Shown here piece after piece: positions 53,062 through 62,055 of a stretch of DNA of 64,000 bases (positions within the stretch are counted from its first letter, which is position 1; each line of letters begins with the position of its first letter). The position numbers were made by a program, and so were the translations under genes. This stretch comes from Methylobacterium sp. GXS13 (lineage in GTDB: Bacteria > Pseudomonadota > Alphaproteobacteria > Rhizobiales > Beijerinckiaceae). The stretch lies in the NCBI RefSeq assembly GCF_001455965.1, contig NZ_LKKO01000013.1:62001-126000 (forward strand), given 5' to 3'. A model generated the notes under the pieces. The model saw only the letters and a program-made list of their open reading frames with translations. It did not search any database and was not told the origin of the DNA.

Positions 53062-53262
53062 ATGTCCGCCAAACACGCCCGTTACATCGCCCCGATGGAA
53101 CCGCTTGCCGCCGGGATCGACAGTCAGGTGGTAGAGGGGGGCGACGCCTCGACCAGGGATCCGGCCCGGACGGCCATCCGGGTGCGGCGTTCGAAGGACG
53201 CACGCGACATCGCTGTCCGGGTTGCCTCTGCGAGGCCGCTGCACAGCCCGGGACAGGTCTAA
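53062..53262 (+). CDS. Possible small protein, 66 aa, ahead of the hybrid kinase
   Basis: ATG 53062 follows GGAGG (53051-53055) at six bases and the frame ends 4 bases before the kinase ATG. Sequence MSAKHARYIAPMEPLAAGID, no recognisable domain, basic second half. It may be a leader peptide coupled to the kinase or a fortuitous frame with a good ribosome site. Confidence 0.4.
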   Translation: MSAKHARYIAPMEPLAAGIDSQVVEGGDASTRDPARTAIRVRRSKDARDIAVRVASARPLHSPGQV

Positions 53263-53266
53263 GCCC

Positions 53267-56074
53267 ATGGCTTCGCAGACTTCGGCCTTCGCCGACGGCG
53301 GTCACATGGGCGCGTGCATGCGTGCCTACGATTGGTCCAGCACCACCCTCGGGCCGCAGCAGCACTGGCCCCCATCGCTCCTGACCCTCGTGCGGGTCAT
53401 GCTCAACTCACGACAACCGATGTTCATCGCCTGGGGCGCGGACCGCACCCTGCTGTACAACGACACCTACGCGCCCATGCTCGGCGAGCGGCACCCGGGG
53501 GCCCTCGGCCGCCCATTCTTCGAGACCTGGCCCGAGGTCCAGGGCGAGGTGGGGGCCCTGATGGATCGTGTGTTCGCGGGCGATCCCGTACACATGGACG
53601 ACCTGCAGCTCACCCTGCGTCGCAACGGCTACCCCGAAGAGGCTCACTTCGCCTTTTCCTACACGCCTGTCCCGGGGGACGACGGCACGACCATCGGCCT
53701 GTTCTGCGCCTGCACCGAGACGACCCGCCAGGTGCTCGCCGAGCGGCAAGCCTCCTCCGAGCGCGAACGGCAGCAGGCCCTGCTGCAGCAGATGCCCGGG
53801 TTCGTCGCCGTGCTGCGCGGGCCGAGCCACATCTTCGAGTACGTCAACGACGCCTACGTCGCGGTGGCCGGCCGCCGGGACTACGTCGGGCGCACGGTCA
53901 GCCAGGTGTTTCCGGAGCTGATCGACCAGGGCTTCTACGAACTGCTCGACCGGGCTTATGCGACGGGCGAGCCGTTCACGGCCCGGTCCCTGCCGATCCG
54001 GTTCGTCGGCGAGGACAGCGACCGGTACCTCGACTTCCTCTACCAACCCATCCGCGACCAGGCCGGGGCCATCACCGGCCTCTTCGTCGGCGGCTACGAG
54101 GTTTCGGACCAGGTCCGCTCGCGCGCCGCCCTGGCCGAGAGCGAAAGTCGCTATCGCACCCTGTTCGAGAGCATCGACGTCGGGTTCTGCATCATCGAGC
54201 TGACGTTCGACGATGCGGATCGCGCCATCGATTACCGGATCCTCGAAGCGAACCCGGCCTTCGAACGCCAGACCGGCGCCAATGTGGTCGGTCGCTGGGT
54301 CAGCGACTTTGCCCCAAACCTCGAACGCCATTGGTTCGACACGTATGGGCGCGTCGCCCTGACGGGCGAGCCGGCCCATTTCGAGAACAAGGCCGACGTG
54401 TTCGGACGCTGGTTCGACGTGCGGGCCTTGCGGGTCGGCGAGCCGGCCGCGCATCGGGTCGCCATCTTCTTCAGCGACATCTCCGAGCGCAAGCGCATGG
54501 AGGACGCGCTCCAGGTCCTCAATACGACCCTGGAGCAACAGGTCTTCGAGCGCACGGCCGAGCGCGACCGGCTCTGGACGCTGTCCGAGGACATGCTCGC
54601 CCAAGCCAACTACGAAGGCATGATGTCGGCGGTCAGCCCGGCCTGGACCCGGGTCCTCGGCTGGTCCGAGGCCGAGCTCCTGTCACGGCCCTACGCGACC
54701 TTCATGCATCCCGACGACATGGGGCCGACGCTCGCCGGCCTGGCACGGATGGGAGAGACGCGACAGCCGACACGCTTCGAGAACCGCATCGCCGCCAAGG
54801 GCGGCGGGTGGAAGCCCATCGAATGGACGGTGGCGCCCGAGGCCGACGGCGCCAATTTCATCGCCGTGGGGCGTGACCTGACCGTCGTCAAAACGCGAGA
54901 GGCGGAGCTTGCCTCTGCCCAGGAGGCCCTGCGCCAGGCCCAGAAGATGGAGGCGGTCGGTCAGCTCACCGGCGGTGTCGCGCATGACTTCAACAACCTG
55001 CTCACCGTCATCAAGTCGTCCACCGACCTGCTCAAGCGCCCGGGCCTGGCGGAGGAGCGACGCCAGCGCTACGTCGGCGCGATCTCGGACACCGTCGCAC
55101 GCGCCGCCAAGCTCACGGGCCAGCTGCTCGCGTTCGCGCGGCGCCAGGCGCTGAAGCCGGAGGTCTTCGATGCCGGCAAGAGCGTGGTCACCATCAGCGA
55201 CATGGTCGGCACGCTGAGTGGCGCGCGCGTCAAGATCGTCACGGACATCCCGGGCGAGCCCTGCTTCGTCAACGCCGATCCGAGCCAGTTCGACACGGCC
55301 TTGGTGAACATGGCCGTCAACGCCCGGGATGCCATGGACGGCGAGGGCACCCTCACCATCACTGTGCATCCCGTCTCGATCATTCCCCCGCTCCGCAGCC
55401 ACCCGGCCGTGCCCGGCGACTTCATTGCGGTGTGTATCGAGGACACGGGTTCCGGCATCGCCCCTGAGCGGATCGAACATATCTTCGAGCCCTTCTTCAC
55501 AACCAAGGGTGTGGGACAGGGGACGGGTTTGGGGCTGAGCCAGGTCTTCGGCTTCGCGAAGCAATCGGGTGGTGAGATCAGGGTCCAGAGCGTGATCGGC
55601 CAGGGTGCGATGTTCGTGCTGTACCTGCCGCGGGTCGAGGCGGCCGCCCGCCTGCCGCAGGTCGAGCCCGAACCCCTCGTCGACGGACATGGCCTGTGCG
55701 TCCTGGTGGTCGAGGACAACGCGGATGTCGGAACATTCGCGACCCAGACCCTGGCCGAACTCGGCTACGTCACCGTCTGGGCCGCCAACGCGGAGGAGGC
55801 CCTTGGCGCGTTGGCCAAGGACGCGGACCGTTTCGACGTGGTGTTCACGGACGTCGTGATGCCGGGGATGAACGGGATCGACCTGGCTCACCGGATCCGG
55901 GGGGACCATCACGATCTGCCCGTGCTGCTGGCCTCCGGCTACAGCCATGTGCTCGCCCAGAACGGGACCTACGGGTTCGAGCTGCTGCACAAGCCGTATT
56001 CGGTCGAACAGCTCTCGCGCCTGCTGCGCAAGGTCGCCACCCGGCAGCGGCGCGAGCGCATCATCGGCCGCTAG
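53267..56074 (+). CDS. Multi-PAS hybrid histidine kinase/response regulator
   Basis: 935-aa cytoplasmic hybrid kinase. N-terminal sensory half with four PAS-like domains (about 20-150 with SWGADRTLLYNDTYAPMLGE-type start, 160-285 FEYVNDAYVAVAG, 290-420 FRTLFESIDVGFCIIELT-like, 435-550 TRVLGWSEAELL), then HisKA with H573 in [12 protein letters not shown], HATPase_c ([29 protein letters not shown]) and C-terminal REC with D862 in FTDVVMPGMNG. The ATG at 53267 gives the first PAS domain (MASQTSAFADGG). Its kinase-REC module is closely similar to that at 6193. No output regulator is next to it. Signal unknown. Confidence 0.93.
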   Translation: MASQTSAFADGGHMGACMRAYDWSSTTLGPQQHWPPSLLTLVRVMLNSRQPMFIAWGADRTLLYNDTYAPMLGERHPGALGRPFFETWPEVQGEVGALMDRVFAGDPVHMDDLQLTLRRNGYPEEAHFAFSYTPVPGDDGTTIGLFCACTETTRQVLAERQASSERERQQALLQQMPGFVAVLRGPSHIFEYVNDAYVAVAGRRDYVGRTVSQVFPELIDQGFYELLDRAYATGEPFTARSLPIRFVGEDSDRYLDFLYQPIRDQAGAITGLFVGGYEVSDQVRSRAALAESESRYRTLFESIDVGFCIIELTFDDADRAIDYRILEANPAFERQTGANVVGRWVSDFAPNLERHWFDTYGRVALTGEPAHFENKADVFGRWFDVRALRVGEPAAHRVAIFFSDISERKRMEDALQVLNTTLEQQVFERTAERDRLWTLSEDMLAQANYEGMMSAVSPAWTRVLGWSEAELLSRPYATFMHPDDMGPTLAGLARMGETRQPTRFENRIAAKGGGWKPIEWTVAPEADGANFIAVGRDLTVVKTREAELASAQEALRQAQKMEAVGQLTGGVAHDFNNLLTVIKSSTDLLKRPGLAEERRQRYVGAISDTVARAAKLTGQLLAFARRQALKPEVFDAGKSVVTISDMVGTLSGARVKIVTDIPGEPCFVNADPSQFDTALVNMAVNARDAMDGEGTLTITVHPVSIIPPLRSHPAVPGDFIAVCIEDTGSGIAPERIEHIFEPFFTTKGVGQGTGLGLSQVFGFAKQSGGEIRVQSVIGQGAMFVLYLPRVEAAARLPQVEPEPLVDGHGLCVLVVEDNADVGTFATQTLAELGYVTVWAANAEEALGALAKDADRFDVVFTDVVMPGMNGIDLAHRIRGDHHDLPVLLASGYSHVLAQNGTYGFELLHKPYSVEQLSRLLRKVATRQRRERIIGR

Positions 56075-56094
56075 CGCGACCTCGACGGCACCCG

Positions 56095-56997
56095 TCAGCT
56101 CTCGACCCGCTCGAGGGCTATCGTCCTGACCGACACGAGACAGGGATTGGCGTTGTCGCGGCGCCACGCCAGCAACAGCTCGGGCCGAGCGGTTGCGGGG
56201 AGCGAGATCGGCCGCAACCGGATATCCGCCATGCTGTTCCCGCGGGTGCTCGCCGGCACCAGCGCGATCCCGAGGCCGGCCCCGACGAGGGCCAGCATGG
56301 CGTGGACCTGGTTCACCCGCTGCACGATCCGCGGCGCCACCCCACCGGTCTCGAACAGCGTGTCGAGCAGATCGATGAAGTACCGGCCGCCCTTGGGCGA
56401 CCAGGTCACGAACGCCTCGCCGTCGAGATCCTGAAGCGTTGGGATGCGGCCCGTCGCCAGGCGGTGGCCGCGGGGCACCGCGAGCAGGAGCCGCTCGCTC
56501 ACCAGCGGTGCCGTCGCGATCGACGATTTGGGATCCTGAAGGATCGGGGCCGGCCGCAGGATCGCGAGATCGGTCCGGTTCTCTTCGAGCGCCAGGATCT
56601 GCTCGTCGGAGACCATCTCCGCCAGCACGAGATCGACCTCGGGCAGCCTCGCGCGCACATGGGCCACGACACGGGGCAGCGTGCGATAGGCCGAGGCCGC
56701 CGTGAAGCTGAGACGGATCACGCCGCTTTCGCCCCGGGCCGCGCGTCGCGTGATGCGCGCGGCGCTCTCGGCCGCAGCCAGGACCCGATAGGCTTCCGCC
56801 AGGAACGTGCGTCCGGCCGGGGTCAGCCGGACCGCCCGGGTGGTGCGGTCGAGCAGCGCCACGCCGAGCGTCTGCTCCAGCATCTGGATCTGCCGCGACA
56901 GCGGCGACTGGGTCAGGTTGAGTTTCGACGCAGCCCGGCCGAAATGCATCTCCTCGGCGACGGCAATGAAGCTGCGTGCGTGGCCGAGATCGAACAT
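56095..56997 (-). CDS. LysR-family regulator of the glucarate cluster
   Basis: 300-aa LysR regulator: FDLGHARSFIAVAEEMHFGR helix-turn-helix start, LTQSPLSRQIQMLEQTLGVA, LLDRTTRAVRLTPAG, and the effector-domain segment GVIRLSFTAASAYRTLPRVV. It is divergent from kdgD with a 107-bp shared promoter region, and its stop is close to the hybrid-kinase stop on the other strand. Position makes it the likely activator of the kdgD-gudP-gudD genes with glucarate or galactarate as co-inducer, by analogy. Confidence 0.92.
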   Translation of the reverse strand: MFDLGHARSFIAVAEEMHFGRAASKLNLTQSPLSRQIQMLEQTLGVALLDRTTRAVRLTPAGRTFLAEAYRVLAAAESAARITRRAARGESGVIRLSFTAASAYRTLPRVVAHVRARLPEVDLVLAEMVSDEQILALEENRTDLAILRPAPILQDPKSSIATAPLVSERLLLAVPRGHRLATGRIPTLQDLDGEAFVTWSPKGGRYFIDLLDTLFETGGVAPRIVQRVNQVHAMLALVGAGLGIALVPASTRGNSMADIRLRPISLPATARPELLLAWRRDNANPCLVSVRTIALERVES

Positions 56998-57104
56998 TGA
57001 TGCAGGATCCGGGATAATCCAGCTAGAATGAGCGTTGGACGCATTTAAAGCGCTGACCTACCCCGGATGCAACGCTGAATGGCGCACATCAGGGAGGGAC
57101 GCGG

Positions 57105-58019
57105 ATGGCGAGGATGACCCCGGCCGAGATGGCCCGTGCGTTGGGCTCCGGCCTGCTTTCCTTCCCGGTCACCCATTTCCGCGACGATCTCGGCTTCGAC
57201 GAGACCGCCTACCGGGACAATCTGAGCCGCTTGGCCGACTACAAGGTGTCGGGCCTGTTCGCGGCCGGCGGCACCGGCGAGTTCTTCTCGCTGACACCCG
57301 CCGAGATCGATCGCGTCCTGCGCGCGGCCGTCGCGGAGACCCGCGGCCGCGTCCCCGTCATCGCCCCGGCGGGCCAGGGTACCGCCCTCGCGGTCGAGCT
57401 CGCCGAGGCGGCCGAGGCGGCCGGCGCGGACGGCCTCCTGCTGCTGCCGCCCTATCTCGTCGGCTCCGAGCAGGCGGGCCTCGCCGCCCATGTCGAGGCG
57501 GTCTGCCGGGCCACCAACCTCGGGGTCATCGTCTACAACCGGGCCAACGCCCAGCTCAACGAGCACACCCTGGCGGGCCTGTGCGACCGCTGCCCGAACC
57601 TCGTCGGGTTCAAGGACGGCGTCGGCGACGTCGAGCTGATGACGCGGATCTATGCCGGCCTGGGGGACCGCCTCACCTATGTCGGCGGCCTGCCGACCGC
57701 CGAGACCTTCGCGCTGCCGTATCTGGAGATGGGCGTCACCACCTACTCCTCGGCGATCTTCAACTTCCTGCCCGAATGGGCGCTGGCCTTCTACGAGGCG
57801 GTGCGCCGGCGCGACCGCGATGCGGTCTACCGGGAATTGCGCGACTTCGTCCTGCCCTACATCGCGATCCGCAACCGCAAGCGCGGCTATGCCGTCTCGA
57901 TCGTCAAGGCGGGCATGACCGCGGTCGGCCGCCACGCCGGTCCCGTCCGGCCGCCGCTCACCGAACTCGACGCCGCCGAACACGCCGAGCTGAAGGCGCT
58001 GATCGGCGATCGCCGCTGA
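57105..58019 (+). CDS. kdgD: 5-dehydro-4-deoxyglucarate dehydratase
   Basis: 304-aa class I aldolase-fold enzyme that converts 5-dehydro-4-deoxyglucarate to 2,5-dioxopentanoate (alpha-ketoglutarate semialdehyde) plus CO2. Features: [67 protein letters not shown] (tyrosine) and Schiff-base lysine K170 in [13 protein letters not shown]. First gene of the catabolic cluster, followed at 98 bases by the transporter. The semialdehyde dehydrogenase that should follow in the pathway is not in the window. Confidence 0.93.
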   Translation: MARMTPAEMARALGSGLLSFPVTHFRDDLGFDETAYRDNLSRLADYKVSGLFAAGGTGEFFSLTPAEIDRVLRAAVAETRGRVPVIAPAGQGTALAVELAEAAEAAGADGLLLLPPYLVGSEQAGLAAHVEAVCRATNLGVIVYNRANAQLNEHTLAGLCDRCPNLVGFKDGVGDVELMTRIYAGLGDRLTYVGGLPTAETFALPYLEMGVTTYSSAIFNFLPEWALAFYEAVRRRDRDAVYRELRDFVLPYIAIRNRKRGYAVSIVKAGMTAVGRHAGPVRPPLTELDAAEHAELKALIGDRR

Positions 58020-58117
58020 GACTCTCCACCCTCGCCAAGACCGGAGCTGCCGAACCAACGGCGGCCCGACCCGCCGCCCGGGCGCAATCGGGCGGCATCC
58101 ATCCCGGGAGAACGTCC

Positions 58118-59473
58118 ATGAGTGCCCTGACCAGCGGCACGGCGAGCACCCTGCTCGACGCTGCCGATGCGGCGCGCCGTACCCGCGTCCGCCTGCTCAT
58201 CGTGGCGATGCTGTTTGCCGCCACCACGATCAATTACGCCGACCGCGCCACCATCTCGATCGCCGGGCCCGACATGGCCAAGGAGCTCGGCCTGACGCCC
58301 GTGCAGATGGGCTACGTCTTCTCGGCCTTCGCGTGGTCCTACGTCCTCGCCCAGATCCCCGGGGGCTGGCTCCTCGACCGCTACAGCGTCAAATGGGTCT
58401 ACGCGGCGGCGGTGGCCCTCTGGTCCGCCTTCACCCTGGCCCAGGGGGCGGTGGGCTTCTTCACCGGCCTCACCGCCGTCGTCATGCTGTTCGCCCTGCG
58501 CCTGGCGGTCGGCCTCACCGAGGCCCCGGTCTTCCCGGCCAACGCCCGGATCGTGGCGGCGTGGTTCCCCACCCGCGAACGCGGCATGGCCTCGGCGTTC
58601 TTCAATTCGGCCCAGTACTTCGCGACGGTGCTGTTCACGCCGCTGATGGCCTGGATCGTCCACAATTTCGGCTGGCACCATGTCTTCACCAGCATGGGCC
58701 TGCTCGGCATCGCCTTCGCGGTCCTGTGGCTGCGCGTGGTCGACAGCCCGAAGAACCACCCGTCCATGAATCGGGCGGAGCGGGACTACATCGAGGCCGG
58801 CGGCGCGCTGCTCGACATGGACGGGCAGGGCACGAAGAAACCGGGCCATGCCGGCAAGACGCTGCGCGAGCTCCTCGCCAACCGGATGCTGCTCGGCATC
58901 TATGTCGGCCAGTACTGCATCACCGTGCTGACCTACTTCTTCCTGACCTGGTTCCCGGTCGGCCTCGTCAAGGAGCGCGGCCTGTCGATCCTGCAGGCCG
59001 GCTTCGCGGCGGTGCTGCCGGCGCTCTGCGGCTTCATCGGCGGAATCCTCGGCGGGGTGATCTCCGACCTGCTCCTGCGGCGCGGCTACTCGCTGACCGC
59101 GGCCCGGAAGATCCCGATCGTGGGCGGCATGCTGCTCTCGATGAGCATCATCGGCTGCAACTACGTCCAGACGGATGCGGTCGTCGTCGGGCTGATGGCG
59201 CTGGCCTTCTTCGGAAAGGGCATCGGGGCACTCGGCTGGGCCGTCGTCGCCGACACCTCGCCGCGGGAGAGCGGCGGTCTCTCGGGCGGCCTGTTCAACA
59301 CCTTCGGCAACACCGCCGGCATCACCACGCCCATCGCGATCGGCTACATCGTGCAAAGCACGGGATCCTTCAACGGCGCCCTGGTCTTCGTCGGCCTGAA
59401 CGCCCTGCTGGCCTGCTTCTGCTACCTTGTGGTTGTCGGCGAGATCCGCCGCGTCGAGCTCAAGGCGCGCTGA
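58118..59473 (+). CDS. gudP: MFS glucarate/galactarate transporter
   Basis: 451-aa 12-helix major facilitator of the anion:cation symporter family, glucarate type. The ATG at 58118 has GGGAG seven bases upstream. Signature regions: INYADRATISIAGPDMAKEL, SAFAWSYVLAQIPGGWLLDR, VGLTEAPVFPANARIVAAWF and a central loop around 220-245. Located between kdgD and gudD, it is expected to import D-glucarate or galactarate. Confidence 0.92.
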   Translation: MSALTSGTASTLLDAADAARRTRVRLLIVAMLFAATTINYADRATISIAGPDMAKELGLTPVQMGYVFSAFAWSYVLAQIPGGWLLDRYSVKWVYAAAVALWSAFTLAQGAVGFFTGLTAVVMLFALRLAVGLTEAPVFPANARIVAAWFPTRERGMASAFFNSAQYFATVLFTPLMAWIVHNFGWHHVFTSMGLLGIAFAVLWLRVVDSPKNHPSMNRAERDYIEAGGALLDMDGQGTKKPGHAGKTLRELLANRMLLGIYVGQYCITVLTYFFLTWFPVGLVKERGLSILQAGFAAVLPALCGFIGGILGGVISDLLLRRGYSLTAARKIPIVGGMLLSMSIIGCNYVQTDAVVVGLMALAFFGKGIGALGWAVVADTSPRESGGLSGGLFNTFGNTAGITTPIAIGYIVQSTGSFNGALVFVGLNALLACFCYLVVVGEIRRVELKAR

Positions 59474-59587
59474 CCGTCGAGACCGGACCGATCCCAGGAC
59501 GGCCCGGTCCCGGTCCGACAGGGCCGCGCGCACTCGGCGGAGACCGGCCGCGCGGCTCAATCACCCGATGCAGTGAGGAGGAACGCC

Positions 59588-60937
59588 ATGCTGAACGACC
59601 AGGGCCACGCCGCGCGCAACACGCCGACGGTGACGGAGATGAGGGTCGTGCCGGTCGCCGGCCACGACAGCATGCTCCTCAACCTCTCGGGCGCGCACGG
59701 CCCGTTCTTCACCCGCAACCTCGTGATCCTCACCGATTCGACCGGCGCCACAGGCCTCGGTGAGGTCCCCGGCGGCGAGGCCATCCGCAGGACGCTGGAG
59801 GATGCCCGGGACCTCGTGATCGGCCGGCCGCTCGGGGCCTGGAACGCGGTCCTCAACGCCATGCGGACGCGCTTCGCCGACCGCGACGCGGGCGGGCGCG
59901 GCCTGCAGACCTTCGACCTGCGCATCACCATCCACGCGGTCACGGCCGTCGAGGCCGCGTTCCTCGACCTGCTCGGCCAGTTCCTCGGGGTGCCGGTGGC
60001 CGCCCTCCTCGGCGAGGGGCAGCAGCGCGACGCCGTCGAGATGCTGGGCTACCTGTTCTACGTCGGCGACCGCACGCGCACCGATCTCGCCTACCGGGCG
60101 CCGGAGGCCCGCGACGGCTGGTTCCGCCTGCGCGACGCGGAGGCGCTGACCCCGGAGGCCGTGGCCCGGCTCGCGGAGGCGGCCTATGCGCAATACGGCT
60201 TCAACGACTTCAAGCTGAAGGGCGGCGTGCTGCGGGGCGAGGACGAGATCGCCGCCGTGACCGCCATCCACGAGCGCTTCCCGAAGGCCCGCGTGACCCT
60301 CGATCCGAACGGCGCCTGGTCCCTCGACGAGGCGATCCGGCTCTGCAAGGGCCAGGGCCACGTGCTGGCCTACGCGGAGGATCCCTGCGGGGCCGAAGGC
60401 GGATTCTCCGGACGCGAGATCATGGCCGAGTTCCGCCGCGCCACCGGCCTGCCCACGGCGACCAACATGATCGCCACCGACTGGCGGCAGATGAATCACG
60501 CCATCCAGCTCGGCGCCGTCGACATCCCGCTGGCCGACCCGCATTTCTGGACGCTGGCCGGCTCGGTCCGGGTCGCCCAGCTCTGCCGCGATCACGGCCT
60601 GACCTGGGGCTCGCACTCGAACAACCACTTCGACGTGTCGCTGGCCATGTTCACCCACGCGGCCGCGGCGGCCCCGGGGAATGTCACGGCGATCGACACC
60701 CACTGGATCTGGCAGGACGGCGAGGCCCTGACCCGGGAGCCGCTCGCGATCCGCGGCGGCCTGGTGCAGGTGCCCGAGCGGCCGGGACTCGGGATCGAGC
60801 TCGACTGGTCGGGTGTCGAGCGGGCGCACGCCCTCTACCGCGATCACGGCCTCGGCGCCCGGGACGACGCGGCGGCGATGCAGTTCCTGATCCCCGGCTG
60901 GACCTTCGATCCGAAGACGCCCTGCCTCGTCCGCTGA
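59588..60937 (+). CDS. gudD: Glucarate dehydratase
   Basis: 449-aa enolase-superfamily enzyme that dehydrates D-glucarate (or idarate) to 5-dehydro-4-deoxyglucarate, the substrate of kdgD. GAGGAGGAACGCC sits right before ATG 59588. Key motifs: [20 protein letters not shown], KxK in [13 protein letters not shown] (general base lysines), metal ligands in [11 protein letters not shown] and [25 protein letters not shown], and [14 protein letters not shown] for the acid/base histidine. Same length as E. coli GudD. Completes the dehydratase half of the pathway. Confidence 0.94.
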   Translation: MLNDQGHAARNTPTVTEMRVVPVAGHDSMLLNLSGAHGPFFTRNLVILTDSTGATGLGEVPGGEAIRRTLEDARDLVIGRPLGAWNAVLNAMRTRFADRDAGGRGLQTFDLRITIHAVTAVEAAFLDLLGQFLGVPVAALLGEGQQRDAVEMLGYLFYVGDRTRTDLAYRAPEARDGWFRLRDAEALTPEAVARLAEAAYAQYGFNDFKLKGGVLRGEDEIAAVTAIHERFPKARVTLDPNGAWSLDEAIRLCKGQGHVLAYAEDPCGAEGGFSGREIMAEFRRATGLPTATNMIATDWRQMNHAIQLGAVDIPLADPHFWTLAGSVRVAQLCRDHGLTWGSHSNNHFDVSLAMFTHAAAAAPGNVTAIDTHWIWQDGEALTREPLAIRGGLVQVPERPGLGIELDWSGVERAHALYRDHGLGARDDAAAMQFLIPGWTFDPKTPCLVR

Positions 60938-61042
60938 TCGCGCTGCGACGCGCGCGCGCGGCACCGACCCCTGTCGTGCCGAAAGACCTGCGGACGCGGT
61001 GCGCGTCCGCAACGGCCTCTCAGCATTCGCGAGAAGACCGGA

Positions 61043-61215
61043 ATGGATGTCGGGCTCATCGGCCTCGGCATCATGGGCGCACCGATGGCGGGGCACCTGA
61101 TCGCGCGCGGGCATCGCCTGCACCGCAAGACCCGTCGCAGCGTGCCGGAGCCCCCCCTGCCGGCCGGGGACATCGCCGGCGCCAGGGAGGTCGCGAAGCG
61201 CTCGGACGTGGTCAT
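61043..61215 (+). pseudogene. garR: Remnant of 2-hydroxy-3-oxopropionate reductase (garR-like), N-terminal part
   Basis: ATG 61043 opens MDVGLIGLGIMGAPMAGHLI, the beta-hydroxyacid-dehydrogenase Rossmann start with GLGIMG, then about 57 residues to KRSDVVI. Similarity then stops and the frame continues into unrelated sequence. The full enzyme (about 295 aa) would reduce tartronate semialdehyde in the alternative glucarate route. Its loss behind gudD suggests the cluster has been trimmed to the kdgD (ketoglutarate semialdehyde) route. Confidence 0.7.
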
Positions 61216-61518
61216 CCGCGAAGGCGCCGTCACGGCCGAGCGCTGCGAGCGGGGGTGCAACGTCCACGGCCGGCCCTACCGCGTCCTCGGGAAACGAAAG
61301 GCCCTCTTCCTGATCTGGTCGAAGGACGCCGTGCTGGATCGTCGAGCGGATCTTTTGGGGGGGCAGGCGCTGCAGCCGCTTCTACTGCGAGCGTGCCGAT
61401 CGGCTCGGCGTAGCGGCCGGATGCCCCGTCTGCGTTTCAAGCCACAGGGCCGTCAACGCCCTCGACGACCTGGCCTGAAACAAAAGGCCCACACAGCCTC
61501 TAAGTCCATCATGCCACT
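61216..61518. other. Intergenic stretch with gene debris
   Basis: No intact gene. A short frame near 61365-61470 encodes RFYCERADRLGVAAGCPVCV and ends SSHRAVNALDDLA, with a CxxC pair and a natural-looking stop, and may be the 3' end of a lost zinc-ribbon protein. It lies between the garR remnant and the tRNA. Confidence 0.35.
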
Positions 61519-61544
61519 CAACTTTCCTTGACGTAGGAAAGTTG
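61519..61544 (-). terminator. Hairpin at the 3' end of tRNA-Ala
   Basis: CAACTTTCC (61519-61527) and GGAAAGTTG (61536-61544) form a perfect 9-bp stem that overlaps the encoded CCA end. Probable tRNA terminator or processing structure. Confidence 0.55.
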
Positions 61545-61618
61545 GTGGAGCTGAGGGGAATCGAACCCCTGACCTCCGCAGTGCGATTGCGGCGCTCTCC
61601 CATCTGAGCTACAGCCCC
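61543..61618 (-). tRNA. tRNA-Ala (anticodon CGC)
   Basis: 76 nt including an encoded CCA. Acceptor stem GGGGCTG with CAGCTCC (one G-U pair), D arm GCTC/GAGC, anticodon stem CCGCA/TGCGG enclosing ATCGCAC with anticodon CGC, T arm AGGGG-TTCGATT-CCCCT, discriminator A. Reads GCG codons, common in this high-GC genome. Adjacent debris and the decayed garR suggest a site of past rearrangement, but no duplicated att sequence was found. Confidence 0.96.
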
Positions 61619-61741
61619 GTCGAGGCGCCGGCCTTGTAGGCGCGGGCGGCTCGACCTGTCAATTCCTGTTTCACCGCCGCCCGCCAACGCGCCGATCCCG
61701 GTGCCGTCGTGCGGGCGCCCTGAGGACACGCGCGGACCTGC

Positions 61742-62044
61742 ATGAACGCCCTGATCTGGCTCTTCGACACGGTCGTCCAGCTCTTCATCTACGTCCTCAT
61801 CGCCAGCGCGGTCCTGAGCTGGCTGGTGGCGTTCAACGTGGTGAATGTCCGCAACCCGATCGTCGCCCAGATCGGTGAGGTGCTCTACCGGATCACCGAG
61901 CCGGTGCTGCGGCCGATCCGCAACCTGCTGCCCAATCTCGGCGGCGTCGACATCTCGCCGATCATCCTGATCCTGCTGCTGCTGTTCATCAGCCGGCTTC
62001 TGCACGAATATGCCGTGCCCCAGGCCGCGATTTACGTGCAGTAG
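61742..62044 (+). CDS. YggT family membrane protein
   Basis: 100-aa inner-membrane protein with two hydrophobic regions (LFIYVLIASAVLSWLVAF and IILILLLLFISRLLHEYAV) separated by the YggT hallmark EVLYRITEPVLRPIRNLLP. YggT proteins are implicated in osmotic tolerance and often sit near proC or translation genes; here it precedes meaC by 11 bases, so the two are probably one transcript. Function is not established. Confidence 0.92.
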   Translation: MNALIWLFDTVVQLFIYVLIASAVLSWLVAFNVVNVRNPIVAQIGEVLYRITEPVLRPIRNLLPNLGGVDISPIILILLLLFISRLLHEYAVPQAAIYVQ

Positions 62045-62055
62045 GATCGACTATC

